In this document: positions 39,201-53,000 of the stretch, one piece after another
Layout of the letters: the number at the start of each line of letters is the position of its first letter
Position numbering within the stretch: the first letter of the stretch is position 1
Source: Corythucha ciliata
Lineage: Eukaryota > Arthropoda > Insecta > Hemiptera > Tingidae
Reading direction: 5' to 3'
Length of the DNA: 64,000 nt
Assembly: GCA_038030265.1 (NCBI GenBank)
Contig: CM075943.1
Coordinates: forward strand, 32,302,001 to 32,366,000
Position numbers and translations under genes: made by a program
Notes under the pieces: model-generated
The model's database searches: none
What the model saw: the letters and a program-made list of their open reading frames with translations, nothing else
What the model was told of the DNA's origin: nothing

Positions 39201-42200
39201 GAAAGTCAAGTAGGTAGCCCTTATTTCACACCTACTGCGAGAATATCGTCGTCAACAACGTATGCGGTATACAACAAAGAGCATCGATTCATTTCGAGAC
39301 CCAGAACCGGAAACAGCACTGTGTCATTTTCAAAGCGACCCCAGTTACATATTTTTCTGCCAACTGTTCTCCCTAACTGTCAGACGCAGGAAGCTTGAAC
39401 TTTATCGCCCCCTTCATTAAACCGATAATTTATAATTTTATTTAATCGATTGAAATCAGCTGTAAGACAAAATATTTTGAAATAAAAGAAGTATTGTTTT
39501 TCTCCTAACGATCAACTCCTATTTGTTACTGGGTTCCCAATATTAAGTAGTATATCCTGTAAAAGTATGCATTAAAGAAACAAAAAACTCAACAAACTCA
39601 ACAAAAGGGGATTCATCCGGAACAAATTAAGTCTGGTCGCCACCCTTGGTTTGTTGTAGATGAGACGATCCTATACCACCCAATGCTAGCGAGAAAATGC
39701 CCTAAAAATATTTCTTTGGAGCTAAAAAAAACTCAACTCGGAAATGCGTTTCTGGTGAGAGTCTTATTTTATTTTTTGTCTTTACTATCTCCTTCTGTTA
39801 CCATTGATTTGGGCCTCAGATGTTGCGTGTTCAATAGGAGAATGGGAATTGGCGACACACGCACGACAGACCTTCTGCCTCAGAGTAGAGAAAGGGGTAC
39901 GAAGGGGTTTCTTGAGAGAGAGCGCGTGAAAGAGAAAACCAGAAAATGCAGGTCTTTAGCCTTGCGTGCTCTAAGTGAGGATTGGAAGAATAATGCGTTG
40001 TCATTATTTTCTATTCCACCCTCTTTCAATTTGTATTTATTTACTTATTTATAATTATGACTCATTTGGTGTTGTTGGATATTTTGGGCCTTTTGAGAAA
40101 CATGCTGAGCATCCCGAAAAAAAAATATGTGCGACCATCAGGGCGAGACCAATAGTGCATTTTTTGAATGAAATGCACTAAAAAAACACTGCGGCGAACT
40201 GTAAGCTGAGTCGTTTTTAATTTTGAGTCGTATACAACTCGCACGTCGTTTTCAATACGTCTATAGTCATATCCAACTATCACACGCTCTACTCAATCCT
40301 TGAGAATATTAAAAATATTTAAATATATTAAAAATATTTAAAGGAGAGCAGTAATTCCAAGATGGCACTTTGATTTATAAATTGAAAGCGAGAATCCAGC
40401 GGTGGATCTACACTGAGCACGCAAGTCGAACTTGGCCTGATTAATAGTGCAGATAAACTCCTGAGTAATCGAAGTAGGTATTTACTCTTTTCAAAAAGTG
40501 ATAAGTGAATAATATTTTCACCAAACATTCCAAGCCTTCTCGACGGAATGTCGGAAGGCCCCCCCCCCCATACTTCGGGGAAGGGTTGGTGGACCCTTTC
40601 AATGTCATCCTGGGAACGCCGCGAGAAAGTGAGCTCCCATCCACAGGAAAAAAAAATTCACAAACATGAGGATGACCCTCCTTCAGAAAAAGGGCAAAAC
40701 AAAAAAATTTCGCTCCGGTAGCTGGCGGTCGGAACGAGTGCATTTCATTTCGTACACGGATACCCTAAGCCTTCCCAGAAGTAATGATGTTGAGACCATG
40801 ATTTGTTTCATTAAGCCGAACTTCTTCCTCTATTTTCACCACCCTCTCTTCAAAATGTCGAAAAGTTTCGGTAGTTTTCCAAGGGCTTTGTTATATTAAA
40901 TTTTATAATACCCGTACCCGTATTTTATAATACCTAAACGTGTGAATTTAACCGATTTTTTTGAAATTTCACCCTCCTCAAAGTTTTCGATAAATCTCAA
41001 TGGAACCCAGGGCTTTCGTTACATTAAATTATTGAGTAGAATTTTAGAGCGCTAAGATGAACTAGTGAAGTTCAACGCTATTTTTACACTTCCACACCGG
41101 AAGGACCACCCCCACTACCTTGACTTTTTCGAAAAATTAAAATGGGAATCAAAGGCTACTATAACATGGAATGTACGTACCGAATATAATGCTTCTAGAA
41201 TCAACAGGTGATTTGTAGTGATTTTTTGACCATTTCAAGCCCTATCCCCCCCCCCATCCTCTACCAATTTGTCTCAAATGCAGTACCGACCTGGGTCTCA
41301 TGACTTCTGATTTTTGTGCCAAAACGCGTTCCGCTAAATTAATTTCTTCGAGAGTTATCGTGCTAACAAGACCACACACTTACTTCCACCCTGGGGGCAC
41401 CCCCCCTCCCCCTTGACTTTTTCAAAAAATTAAAATTGAAATCAAAGGCTAGTCTAATGAGGAGTATTCGTACCGAATATAACGCATCTAGAATCAACTG
41501 GTGATTTGTAGTGATTTTTTGACCATTTAAAACCCTATTATTCCCCCCTCCACCTTGACCGATTTGGCCCAAATGCAATACCGACTGGGGTCTTATGGCC
41601 ACTGATTTTTGCGCCAAAGCGCGTTCCGCTAAATTAATTTCTTCGAGCGTTATCGTGCTAACAAGACCACAGACTTACTTCCACCCCGGGGGCATAACCC
41701 CCTCCACCTTGACTTTTTCAAAAAATTAAAGTTTTGTTCCGACAGCAGCGTGACGGGAAAAGTGCATTTCATTCATGCGACAATCGAGTCAAACCTCATA
41801 AGTTAGAACGAGATCAATCAATTATGAATGGCATTTAGGCCGTGGTATAGAAAGTCAAAATAATATAATCGTGTTTCTTTTTACCGCAGGCCCCTTTTTT
41901 GGCACCAACTGAGGGGGAACAAAATTATGAAAATGAAAAATGAAACAGAGTCGGTTTGGTTGCCTACACGATTTGGGAAGGCGGACTCTTGTTAGAGGAG
42001 TTATTTGCAATTAAAATCTTTATCCCGGCCTAAATTTCATTCATAATTGATTGATCTCGTTCTAACTTATGAGGTTTGACTCGATTGTCGCATGAATGAA
42101 ATGCACTTTTCCCGACAGGCTGCTGTCGGAACAAAACTTTTTTCAGATTACCTACGTTAATTTTCAGATCAGTTACATTAGGTTAAATGGTATGTCACAA

Positions 42201-45200
42201 TTTCATCATTGCGAATGCGGAGTGCCTGGGTTCGAATCTGTAGCATCATCCAGTCCTATGACTCCCATAGCAACGGGAGAAACTTGATATAAACATTTAT
42301 TCGAATAAAAAGACTTGAAGTGTTCTTCCTATTTGAATGCAGTTGCAAATTATTTAGAGATAATTATCGTAAGGCAGTAACACTACATGGTGCCAAGGTG
42401 TGAAAAATGAACAAAAAAGGAACGATAAGTCCTCATTCGACAGTCCAACACCAACAGCAACAAATGAACTCGTTTAGCTGCCCACCACCGGACTTCTTTT
42501 CTTTTAAAAGTAATGACTGGCCGGCGAGGTTCAAACGTTTTGAACGTTATCGGCTTGCATCAGGACTGGATTCTCGACCGGAAGAGACACAGGTCAGTGC
42601 TCTAGTCTACTACATGGGCGATAAAGCCGAAATTATTCTTGATTCTTTCAATTTATCAAGTCGTGAGGGGAAATCTTACTCAGCTGTTGTCAAAAATTTC
42701 GATAATTATTTTCTAAAAAGACGTAACGTTATTTTTGAGCGTGCGAGATTCAATAAAAGAGATCAGATGATTGGGGAGCCAGTTGAGAACTATATTCTAG
42801 CTCTCCACGATTTAATTCGGACGTGTAACTTCGGCCCCCTTTGCGATGAGTTGCTTCGAGACAGGCTAGTTATCGGTATTCGCGATAACAATCTGTCAGA
42901 ATCCCTTCAAAACGATCCAGATTTGACTTTAGAGAAGGCAATCAATAGAATTCGTCAGTCCGAAGAAATAAAACACCAGCAGTCGCTCTTAAAAAACACA
43001 GAACATCCTCTCGAAGACAACGGCTTGGAGGTTGCTGGCATTCAGAGTAGTAGGGCATGTAAATGCAAAATAACAAAACAAGAGAACTCGAGTACCTCGA
43101 AAAAATCATGCTGGTTCTGCGGTAAAAGTTTCCATAAGCGCGACGACTGTAAAGCCCTCAAATCAATATGCCATTTTTGCGGCAAAAAGGGTCACTTTTC
43201 ATCAGTCTGTAGAAAAAGAAAAAGAAAAAAGTTGTCACCGTTCGTCGTGACAACGGTGACGAAAGCGATCCGGGAATAGCTATGGCTTCCCTTGAACGCA
43301 TAGCGCTCAATTCTTTGGAAGAGAAAGCTAACGAATTCGAAATTGGTATTTATGTTAACAATTCTCATATAAAATTTCGAGTTGACACGGCAGCTGACGT
43401 AACCTGTATTCCAAAAAAAATGTTCAATTCATTAGAAACAGGCATAAATTTGAAAAAATACAACGGTAGAATCGAACACGCCGGTAATCAAAAACTAAAT
43501 TGCGCGGGTACCTTTTCCGCGACCCTAAAACTGAACAAGCTATCATCACGCGAAGAAATATTTGTCAACGAAGGGTTAAAGAAGCCTCTTTTAGGGATAT
43601 CCGCGATTCGCAATCTCGACGTCCTTCGCGTTTTGACTCAGATCAATTCTCTCTCCGAATTTGGTAAAGACGTGAAAAACAAATTCAAATCCCTGTTTTC
43701 TGAAATACCAAAAATTATAAAGGGAGACCCATACTCGATCCGAATAAAAGCAGACGCAGCACCCTACGCCGTCACGACGCCATGTCGCATTCCTCTTCCT
43801 TTATTCACTCAGGTCAAAGAAGAGATTGAAAATATGACACGACAAGGCATTATTTCTCGTATAACAGAGGGAACGGAGTGGTGTTCACCGATGGTCGTTG
43901 TTCCAAAACAAAACAATACGGTCAGGATATGCGTGGATTATACAAATTTAAATGAACACGTCATTCGAGAAAGGCTCATTCTGCCCTCCACAGAAGAAAC
44001 ATTGGCGAAAATAGGAGAAGCCAGATTTTTTTCAAAATTAGATGCGAGAGCTGGGTTTTGGCAGATTCCATTATCAGATGATACCAAACATACGCAACAT
44101 TCATCACGCCATTCGGGCGCTACGTTTTCAATCGTTTACCTTTTGGTATCAGCTCGGCGCCAGAACATTATCAAAGGCGTATAATCGACATTCTTGATGG
44201 CGTGAAAAACTGCGCTAATCTTATGGACGACGTGATTGTATGGGGTAAAAACAATGAGGAACACGACGAAGCACTTAATGAAGTTCTACAACGCTTCCAA
44301 AACCACAACGTGACACTAAATATCGATAAGTGCGTCTTTTGTGAAAGAGAGGTCTCTTTTTTAGGTCATATAATTAACGAAAAAGGCATGATACCTGATC
44401 CTAATAGGACAGCTGCAATCCAAAAAATTGATTCTCCTAAAAACATCAATGAACTAAGACGATTCCTCGGGATGTACAATTATTTGACGACATGTGTAAA
44501 AAACAGCGCAGAAGTATCCAAACCTCTACTGGATCTACTGAAGAAAAATAATGAATTTCGATGGGGCTACTTTCAAGAGCAGGCATTCCAAAAAATGAAA
44601 AATCTTGTCACCGACGCGCCCGTGCTGCAGCTGTACGATCCCAATTATGAGACTAGGATTTGTACAGACGCTTCTTCATTCGCCTTAGGTGCTGTACTCG
44701 AGCAAAAGAAAGTGAATCAAAACTTTAAACCAGTCATGTACATCTCACGAGCCTTATCTCAAACGGAGGTAAATTACTCCCAGATTGAGAAAGAGGCATT
44801 AGCTGTAACCTGGGCCTGTAAGCGACTAAGTCTTTACCTCATAGGCAGACAGTTTTCGGTGATAACAGATCTCAAGCCTCTCGTGTCTGTCCTAGGTCGG
44901 AAACCTATCTATGATCTATCACCCCGCCTTCAACGACTTCGACTGCTTTTACAGGCGTACGACTTCAAGATAACTCATTTGCCAGGGAAATTACTATATG
45001 TTCCTGAACCTACAGGTAGACGACGACGAAAACGATCTTTCCGAAGATCTACGCATGTACGTCGAATTAGTCCGACAAAACATACCGATTTCAGACGTAT
45101 TACTCTCGAATATAAAACATGAGACCAGAAAAGACACTGTTCTGCAGTCCATCATCAATTTCGTAACAAATGGATGGACAGTTAATGACAAATCAAACAT

Positions 45201-46976
45201 ATTTTACAAATTCCGTGAGGATCTTTTTTTTAAAGACGGCCTGCTGACTCGAGGGAATCGAATCGTGATACCTAAAACTCTACGTCAAAAAATATTAGGA
45301 AAACTACATGATGGTCACCTGGGGGTCAGCAAATGCAGATCGTTAGCAAATGCAACTGTTTGGTGGCCAAATATATCAGTGGACAATGGCGGAATGGTGT
45401 CAAATTGTGAGACATGTTTGAAAACGAAAACTGTACCAACAGAACCTCTAATCCCTTCAGACTTCCCTTCTCTGCCGTGGTCGGTCCTTGGCTGTGATTT
45501 TTTTTGGTTCGGTGGAAAAGAATACCTCGTTACTCAAGATTACTACTCGAGATACATCGACATCACTTTGATGAGATCTTCAACATCAGCGTCAGTAATC
45601 AATCACCTAAAAAAATTGTTCGCTCAGTTCGGCATTCCTCACCAAATAAGATCGGACAACGGACCACAATTTAGAAGCCACGAATTTCTAACTTTTGCGA
45701 CCTCTTGGGGAGTCGAGCTCGTCACAAGCAGCCCACATTACCCTCGTTCAAACGGTCTAGCTGAATCGGCGGTAAAGACAGCCAAAGGGATTTTGACTAA
45801 ATGCAAAGACATCGAAGCTGGGGGTCAACCATGAGCTAGCGTAAAAATACCGTCAAAACGCGGTATCTATGGCGTTATAACATTATTTGTGATAGAGCGA
45901 CCTTAGTTACCGCTTGTGTTAATTTTTTAACGCTAGCTCATGGTTGACTCCCTGGACTTTTATCATACAGGTCAAGCCCCTTAAAAAACGGTTACTCTCC
46001 AAGCGAGCTACTGATGGGGAGAAAAATCAGGACGCGTGTATCGACAAACATTGATAATTTGAAGCCCAAATTGATTGACGATAATAAGCTTCGAACGACG
46101 GAGCAATGTTCTCGGTCGAAAATGAAGAACTCTTTCGACAGACGACACCGAGCTTTCAAGCCATTACAAGAACTCGAGAGTGGCGACAAAGTTTGGGTCT
46201 CTGATTTCCAATGTACCGGAGTCGTCAAGGGAAAGTCAAGGGAACCGCGTTCCTATATCGTTGATACTGAGAGGGGACAGACCCTTCGGAGAAATCGGAG
46301 ATTCATAACAAAACTCCCGGCCACCAGCTAACTCAAAGGGGAGGATGTAGCATCATCCAGTCCTATGACTCCCATAGCAACGGGAGAAACTTGATTTAAA
46401 CATTATTCGAATAAAAAGACGTGAAGTGTTTTTCCTATTTGAATGCAGTAGCAAATTATTTAGAGATAATTATTGTAAGGCAGTAACACTACAGAATCCG
46501 AAACAATTTTTTTTTTAATTTTTTTTTTTTTTTTTTTTTTCCTCCCTTTTTGGCCCACCTCAGGATTTTTTACTCAAGATTTATTAAGCTGTAGGCAAAT
46601 CAAATAAAAGAGACGGCTCAAAATACAATGTCAATGAAAGTTTTTGATAATTGGGTGGTCCAGTAAGGCATAGCGTTAATTTAATAGCTCCCCTCCGCCG
46701 AGAACTCCCCTGCCATATCAACGGATTTGGTTCACTAGGGTCTCATACGAAAGCACGTTCATTTCTAAGTACTCGAGTCAATTTTGGGGGCAATTGAAGC
46801 AACTGCCGTGCGGTAGCGAATTTTCAACTAATTCAAACCCCTCTTTCACACCGTTCCCGTGGACCGATTCACCTGGATCACGAACTCGTCCGAGATATTC
46901 ACGCTATTGATTTTTAGACCAAATTTGGTTGCCCTAAGTCAAAAATTGCGACCGTGATCGTGCTAACAAGCGAGGG

Positions 46977-47016
<40 letters not shown>

Positions 47017-50000
47017 CGAACCGACCTCGGATTCGTGTTCTAGGAGTTCTGAAACGTGAAAAAAAAGTATCACAACCCATATGTGCGACCATCAGGGCGA
47101 GACCAATAGTGCATTTTTTGAATGAAATGCGCTAAAAGGGAATCAAAGGCTAGTCTAAAGCCGGATACACACATGCGGTACTTGCCAAGTAACGAGCAAC
47201 AAATTTTTGAAATTCTCAGCTGGTTGGTTTCTAGGCAATTGCTAGAAATCAATCGAATATTTTGCAAGTTACTTGGCAAGTACCGCATGTGTGTATCCGG
47301 CTTAATGAGTATTCGTACCGAATATGACGCCTCTAGAACCAACTGGTGATTTGTAGTGATTTTTTGACCACGTGATTTTTTTTAACGAGTACATCAAGGC
47401 CAAGAGGAATATTTAAATCAATCAAATGAAAAACCAAATAAAAAGAGAAACGAATCGGAGGAAATCCATGAGATCGCCTAGTAAGCATTTTCCCTTTCCT
47501 TCCACCGATATCCCCAAGCACGAGGAGGGCATCGAGGAAAAGAGAAAAGGGTCCCTGTCCGGCGTTCCCTTTATCAGCTCCACCAACTAGCTATTGCCCC
47601 ACCCCCTTCCCTGTTAATAGAAAGTCCTCTTCCAACCCTCCCTTGAATCTAAATAATTGTGAGAAAAGTTGAGAGAAAACTGTTTAAATATACTTAACTA
47701 ATAACAATACCTATTGGACCCAAAAGGCAACCATTTCTCCCCCACGTCAACGGTTTTTTCCACCCGTTACAATTTCAACCCCTATTTTTCCCCCTCCTTT
47801 ACAAGTATTTGTGAAGAAGTAGCTGTTTGAATAGTAAAAATTTCGCTCCGGCAGCTGGCGGTCGGAAAGAGTGCATTTCATTATGTATACGGATACCCTA
47901 AGCCGTCCCAGAAGTAATAATTTTGATACCATTATTTGTTTCATTAAGCCGAACTTCTTCCTCTATTTTCACCACCCTCTCTTCAAAATGTCGAAAAGTT
48001 TCGGTAGTTTTCCAAGGGCTTTGTTATATTAAATTTTATAATACCCGTACCTGTATTTTATAATACCTAAACGTGTGAATTTAAGCGATTTTTTTGAAAT
48101 TTCACCCTCCCCCATCAAAGTTTTCGATAAATCTCAATGGAACCCAGGGCTTTCGTTACATTAAATTATTGAGTCGAATTTTAGAGCGCTAAGATGAACT
48201 AGTGAAGTTCAACGCTATTTTTACACTTCCACACCGGAAGGACCACCCCCACTACCTTGACTTTTTCGAAAAATTAAAATGGGAATCAAAGGCTACTATA
48301 ACATGGAATGTACGTACCGAATATAATGCTTCTAGAATCAACTGGTGATTTATAGTGATTTTTTGACCATTTAACCCCTATTTCCCCCCACCCCTCCACC
48401 TTGACCGATTTGGCCCAAATGCAATACCGACCGGGGTCTTATGGCTACTGATTTTTGTGCCAAAGCGCGTTCCGCTAAATTACCTTCTACGAGAGTTATC
48501 GTGCTAACAAGAAAACGGTCATAAAGATATACAGGGTGTTTCAGGAGGAATGTGCAATACTTTGCCATGTTGTAGTACGCACCTGGACGCATCAAAAATA
48601 CCATATGAGCATATGGTCGAAAGTGGTTACCTTTCGAGATATCGGCATTTTCCTGTTTTTCACGCTCTTCGTGACTTTTTACACAAAGAGCGGGTTCACA
48701 GCTCGCAATCCAAGTTTAGACAAAAACTAATGACTGATTCGGAAAGAGCAGAAAATTTCCTTCTCGAATCTGTCGTTAGAATGGGTTAGAATGTTATTTT
48801 GAACATGTAATCTGCATGCAAACACAGGAAAAATGAAATGCCAAAAATAGCAGGTGAATTTCAAGGTGGCGTACGTCAGCTGTTTTATGGTCTCATGAGT
48901 GGCAAAATTGTTGAAAACTTCTCCATTCGATGGCCTTTCGAATGGTGTATTACAAACCATATTTACGTGAACCATGAGGGCAGCAGGCACGCTGGAAACA
49001 GAAAAAACGTAGGAAAATGGTCGTATTGGAGCGATAATCACTTGGGATTATGTCCTTAGCAGACCCTCTAATTTTCAAAATACGATTCAGTCTATGGGAG
49101 TAACTTAATTTCAACGGCAGTATGGCCTCTCGGCGTGCTCTACTAAGAAGGACAGAGTGCTCACCACCCCTCCCTTCTAATGAATCAATAATTTTTGATA
49201 CATAGCTATAGCCACGCAGATAGTAGTAATCTGGGACCCATGTGGTTTTCCCGCTCCCCTCCATCGCCATCATAACCACCTCTCATGATGGCTAGAATTA
49301 TTTTTCATGTCCATAGGAGGTATGAAATGCTTAAAAAGTCGACCACGCTTCTTATGTGACGGGTCTCTGGACTCTTTTCATTAAAGAACGGGAGACTTGG
49401 CGTGATTCTCAAGGGAAGTGTAAAAATTAGTGTCAACGCCGAGTCGAGGACAAGAAATCTACCACCACCTCCGGGCTTGACGGCCGGCGGTGACAAGTGG
49501 TTGAAGTAACAATAATTATGGATCCATCCGTAGGGGTGGGGGCTGAGAAACTATCCTTCACATTTGAATTCATGTCTCACCGCCCCTAGATGAAGTTAGC
49601 ATGCCACCATATCCCATAGCCGTCTTATTTTGCAAATTACAGGGGTCCGCTAAGGACATAATCCCAAGTGATTATCGCTCCAATACGACCATTTTCCTAC
49701 GTTTTTTCTGTTTCTAGCGTGCCTGCTGCCCTCATGGTTCACGTAAATACGGTTTGTAATACACCATTCGAAAGGCCATCGAATGGAGAAGTTTTCATCA
49801 ATTTTGCCACTCGTGAGATCATAAAACAGCTGACGTACGCCACCTTGAAATTCACCTGCTATTTTTGGCATTTCATTTTTCCTGTGTTTCCATGCAGATT
49901 ACATGTTCAAATTAACTCCGAAAACCCATTCTAATGACAGATTCGAGAAGGAAATTTTCTGCTCTTTCTGAATCAGTCATTAGTTTTTGTCTTAACTTGG

Positions 50001-53000
50001 ATTGCGAGCTGTGAACCCGCTCTTTGTGTAAAAAAGTCACGAAGAGCGTGAAAAACAGGAAAATGCCGATATCTCGTAAGGTAACCACTTTCGACCATAT
50101 GCTCATATGGTATTTTTGGTGCGTCCAGGTGCGTACTACAACATGGCAAAATATTGCACATTCCTCCTGAAACACCCTGTATATGTTACGAGCAAAGCCC
50201 GGAATTGTAAAGTGTCCGCGTTGCCTAGGTATTTCTGTACAATGCTACCATTGCCCAGCCTAATCGTACAAAGTCCGAAATCTATTATGCTCGTTCAACA
50301 TTGTATGGACAGAGTCCAAAATTACACCTAATTTCGGACTTTGTACGAATTGGCTTGGTCCATGTCGACAATTGGCGAATGAAACGATCACTAGCTGCGC
50401 TAGTGTTCTTGATAGCGTAAGCGGTATTTGTTATCAATTTGAGGGTTAGTGTCACAGGCATTGCTGATAGTGTAAGAAGTATTAGGAGCTGCTCTGGACT
50501 GCACGAACAGTCCGAAAAGCGTTCTTTAGTAATCCCGAACTACACTGAAAGCGTTCGGTTGTCAAACCTCGGACTGTTCAGTGCAGCACTATCTACACTG
50601 AAAAATTAGGAGGAGCTTGCTGCTCGAAATGTTATAACCTGCTCTATAATTACCTTTTGTCAACATTTCTGACTGGGAAGCGGGAATAAATTATAAAGGT
50701 AACGATTTTGTTTTCGTTAGGTTAGCCATTTGCACGAAAAGCGTTCGTTTGCTTTTCAAAAATTACGCCAATCCCGGACTGCTCGAACTACACCTGCACC
50801 ACTACACTGAACGACAAACGAACGAACCTATTGATAACTCAGTTCGTATTGTTGTTTGATCTTGAAGAGCTCGTAAATAACTTCACATCTCACTTAATCT
50901 GGCTGGGTTTTCAAGATTCTTTGGTGTGTAAATACATCAATCGTGTTCACATTAAAAATTTGGAAAAGAAGGGTCTTGAAATGTAATCCACCTCCTGAAT
51001 CGAAAAGAATTCGTGGGCACTGGGTGGGCTAGCAAAATTATTATAATTTCTTCGTTGTTAGTGCTACGACCCAATTTATTCTTACTTATGGTGGTTGAGA
51101 GCTCACAAAATAGCTATTTTTCAGTTGACCGGGTGTTAAGTTATTTCATTATCAGCGGTTCCTTCCATCTCAAGATCTTACTACTTCTGAAGTTGTTCAT
51201 TCGGGAGGCGTCTTTTTACAGTTAATTTTGAATACAGATTCATCACCATCAAAATCTCGGAATTTCACAGATGGAAGAAAAGGCTACGATGCTAACCATA
51301 TCAACATGGCATTAGACGGGACGAAGAGGACTCAAAGGAGATATTTGCGCTTTGCCTGCAGTCGTCTGCGCTTGAACAATCCTAATAAATGCTCTTAAAT
51401 TGTTATTTTCGGCATTCTAAACTATACCCACATGTATCTGTACGGGGAATGAATAACATTAACAAGGACAGATACTAGTTATGGATCACACCAATACCGA
51501 CACTGATATTGAAGGGTATAGTCGAGACGAGGTGCTCGGGGTAATTTTATTAATTAATAAAAAGTATAAAAATAAGCACGAAAGTATACAATATAGTAAG
51601 TAAGCGCCTCGAACCAAGAATGGAATAGAACAGGGCACGATATGAGAGGTAAGTTAACAAACTATCCTCCTCTGTCATAATTATTGGTGATCCAGCCGAA
51701 ATGAACGAGTGAGAGGACCCGCATTGCGACGAACTTCGGTAGTCAAGAAGTCGGGAGAAGGAAGGGCGAAACAAAAAAGAAGGCGCTGAGACCGGGAGTT
51801 TTTGGGCCAGCACCCGAGCTCGGGGAAAGTCGTCTTGACGGCGGCAACGCTAGCAAAGGATAAAACCGTGAGGAAGAAGGGACGTTTCAGGAGGCAACAT
51901 GAGAAAACGAGCGAGCACCGGTCTTTTCTCTGTTGTGCCCCGACGCCATCCAATTGCTGATCGCCGGTCTCCGGGCGTTCGCTGCGGCTCCGTTGACTCG
52001 GTTGTTGAGTGGTTGTTCCATCCACGGCACACCCGTAGGTCGGACTCCTCCGTCGCGTTCGCGTACGCTCGCGTGAAGTGCATTTCCATCATATTCGTGA
52101 GTAATCAGTGACCCCCTCATTAACATCTCGCACTAATACAGAGCCCTATTAGTCGACCTTAGCGCAATTAATAAATGTACACACTTTTCCACAAGTTGTA
52201 AATGGCAAAAAAAGAATAAAGTGGAAATAAAAAAAGGAATAAAAGGGAAAAGTGCATTTCATTCATGCGACAATCGAGTCAAACCTCATAAGTTAGAACG
52301 ATATCAATCAACTATGAATCACGTTTAGGCCGTGGTATAGAAAGTCAAAATCATAAAATCGTGTTTCTTTTTACCGCAGGCCCCTTTTTTTGGCACCAAC
52401 TGAGGGGGAACAAAATTATGAAAATGAAACACAGTCGGTTTGGTTGCCTATACGATATGGGAAGGTGGACTCTTGTTAGAGGAGTTATTTGCAATTAAAA
52501 TCTTTATCCCGGCCTAAATTTCATTCACAATTGATTGATATCGTTCTAACTTATGAGGTTTGACTCGATTGTCGCATGAATGAAATGCACTTTTCCCGAC
52601 AGGCTGCTGTCGGAACAAAACTTTTTTCAGGTTACGTTAATTTTCAGATCAGTTAAATTAGGTTAAATGGCATGTCACAATTTCACCATTGCGGAGTGCC
52701 TGGGTTCGAATCCGAAACATTTTTTTTTTAAATTTTTTTTTGTTCCTCCCTTTTTGGCCCACCTCAGGATTTTTTACTCAATATTTATTAGGCTGTAGGC
52801 AAATCAAATAAAAGAGACGGCTCAAAATTCAGTGTCAATGAAATTTTTTGGTAATTGGGTGGTCCAGTAAGGCATAGCGTTAATTTAATAGCTCCCCTCC
52901 GCCGAGAACTCCCCTGCCATATCAACGGATTTGGTTCACAAGGGTCTCATACGAAAGCGCGTTCATTTTTCATTACTCGTGTCAATTTTGGGGGCAATTG

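Larger units (their letters stand above)
42239..46493 (+). mobile_element. Ty3/gypsy LTR retrotransposon, 4255 bp, TSD GAATC
   Basis: Complete LTR to LTR. 149-bp and 148-bp LTRs begin TGTAGCATC and end CACTACA. The GAATC duplication lies at 42234-42238 and 46494-46498. The base after the 5' LTR begins TGGTGCCAAGG, a primer-binding site, and the 3' LTR is preceded by AAAGGGGAGGA, a polypurine tract. Order gag, protease, RT, RNase H, integrase places it in Ty3/gypsy. It is damaged by at least two frameshifts and one MITE insertion. The LTRs differ at only a few positions, so it is fairly young. Confidence 0.95.

Noticed and set aside
38269..40283. Paired ORFs of 123, 73, 68 and 66 codons
   Set aside because: They duplicate each other only because the DNA is duplicated; composition and overlap on both strands do not suggest coding.
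42229..46500. A tRNA gene at GGTTCGAATCC
   Set aside because: Only the B-box-like string is present; no acceptor, D or anticodon arm can be folded around it.
48550..50175. ORFs in the foldback arms
   Set aside because: Same sequence read on opposite strands of the two arms; no transposase motif.
51681..52111. Coding exon in the GC-rich island
   Set aside because: Open in several frames on both strands because of composition; no recognised protein, so left as unassigned.
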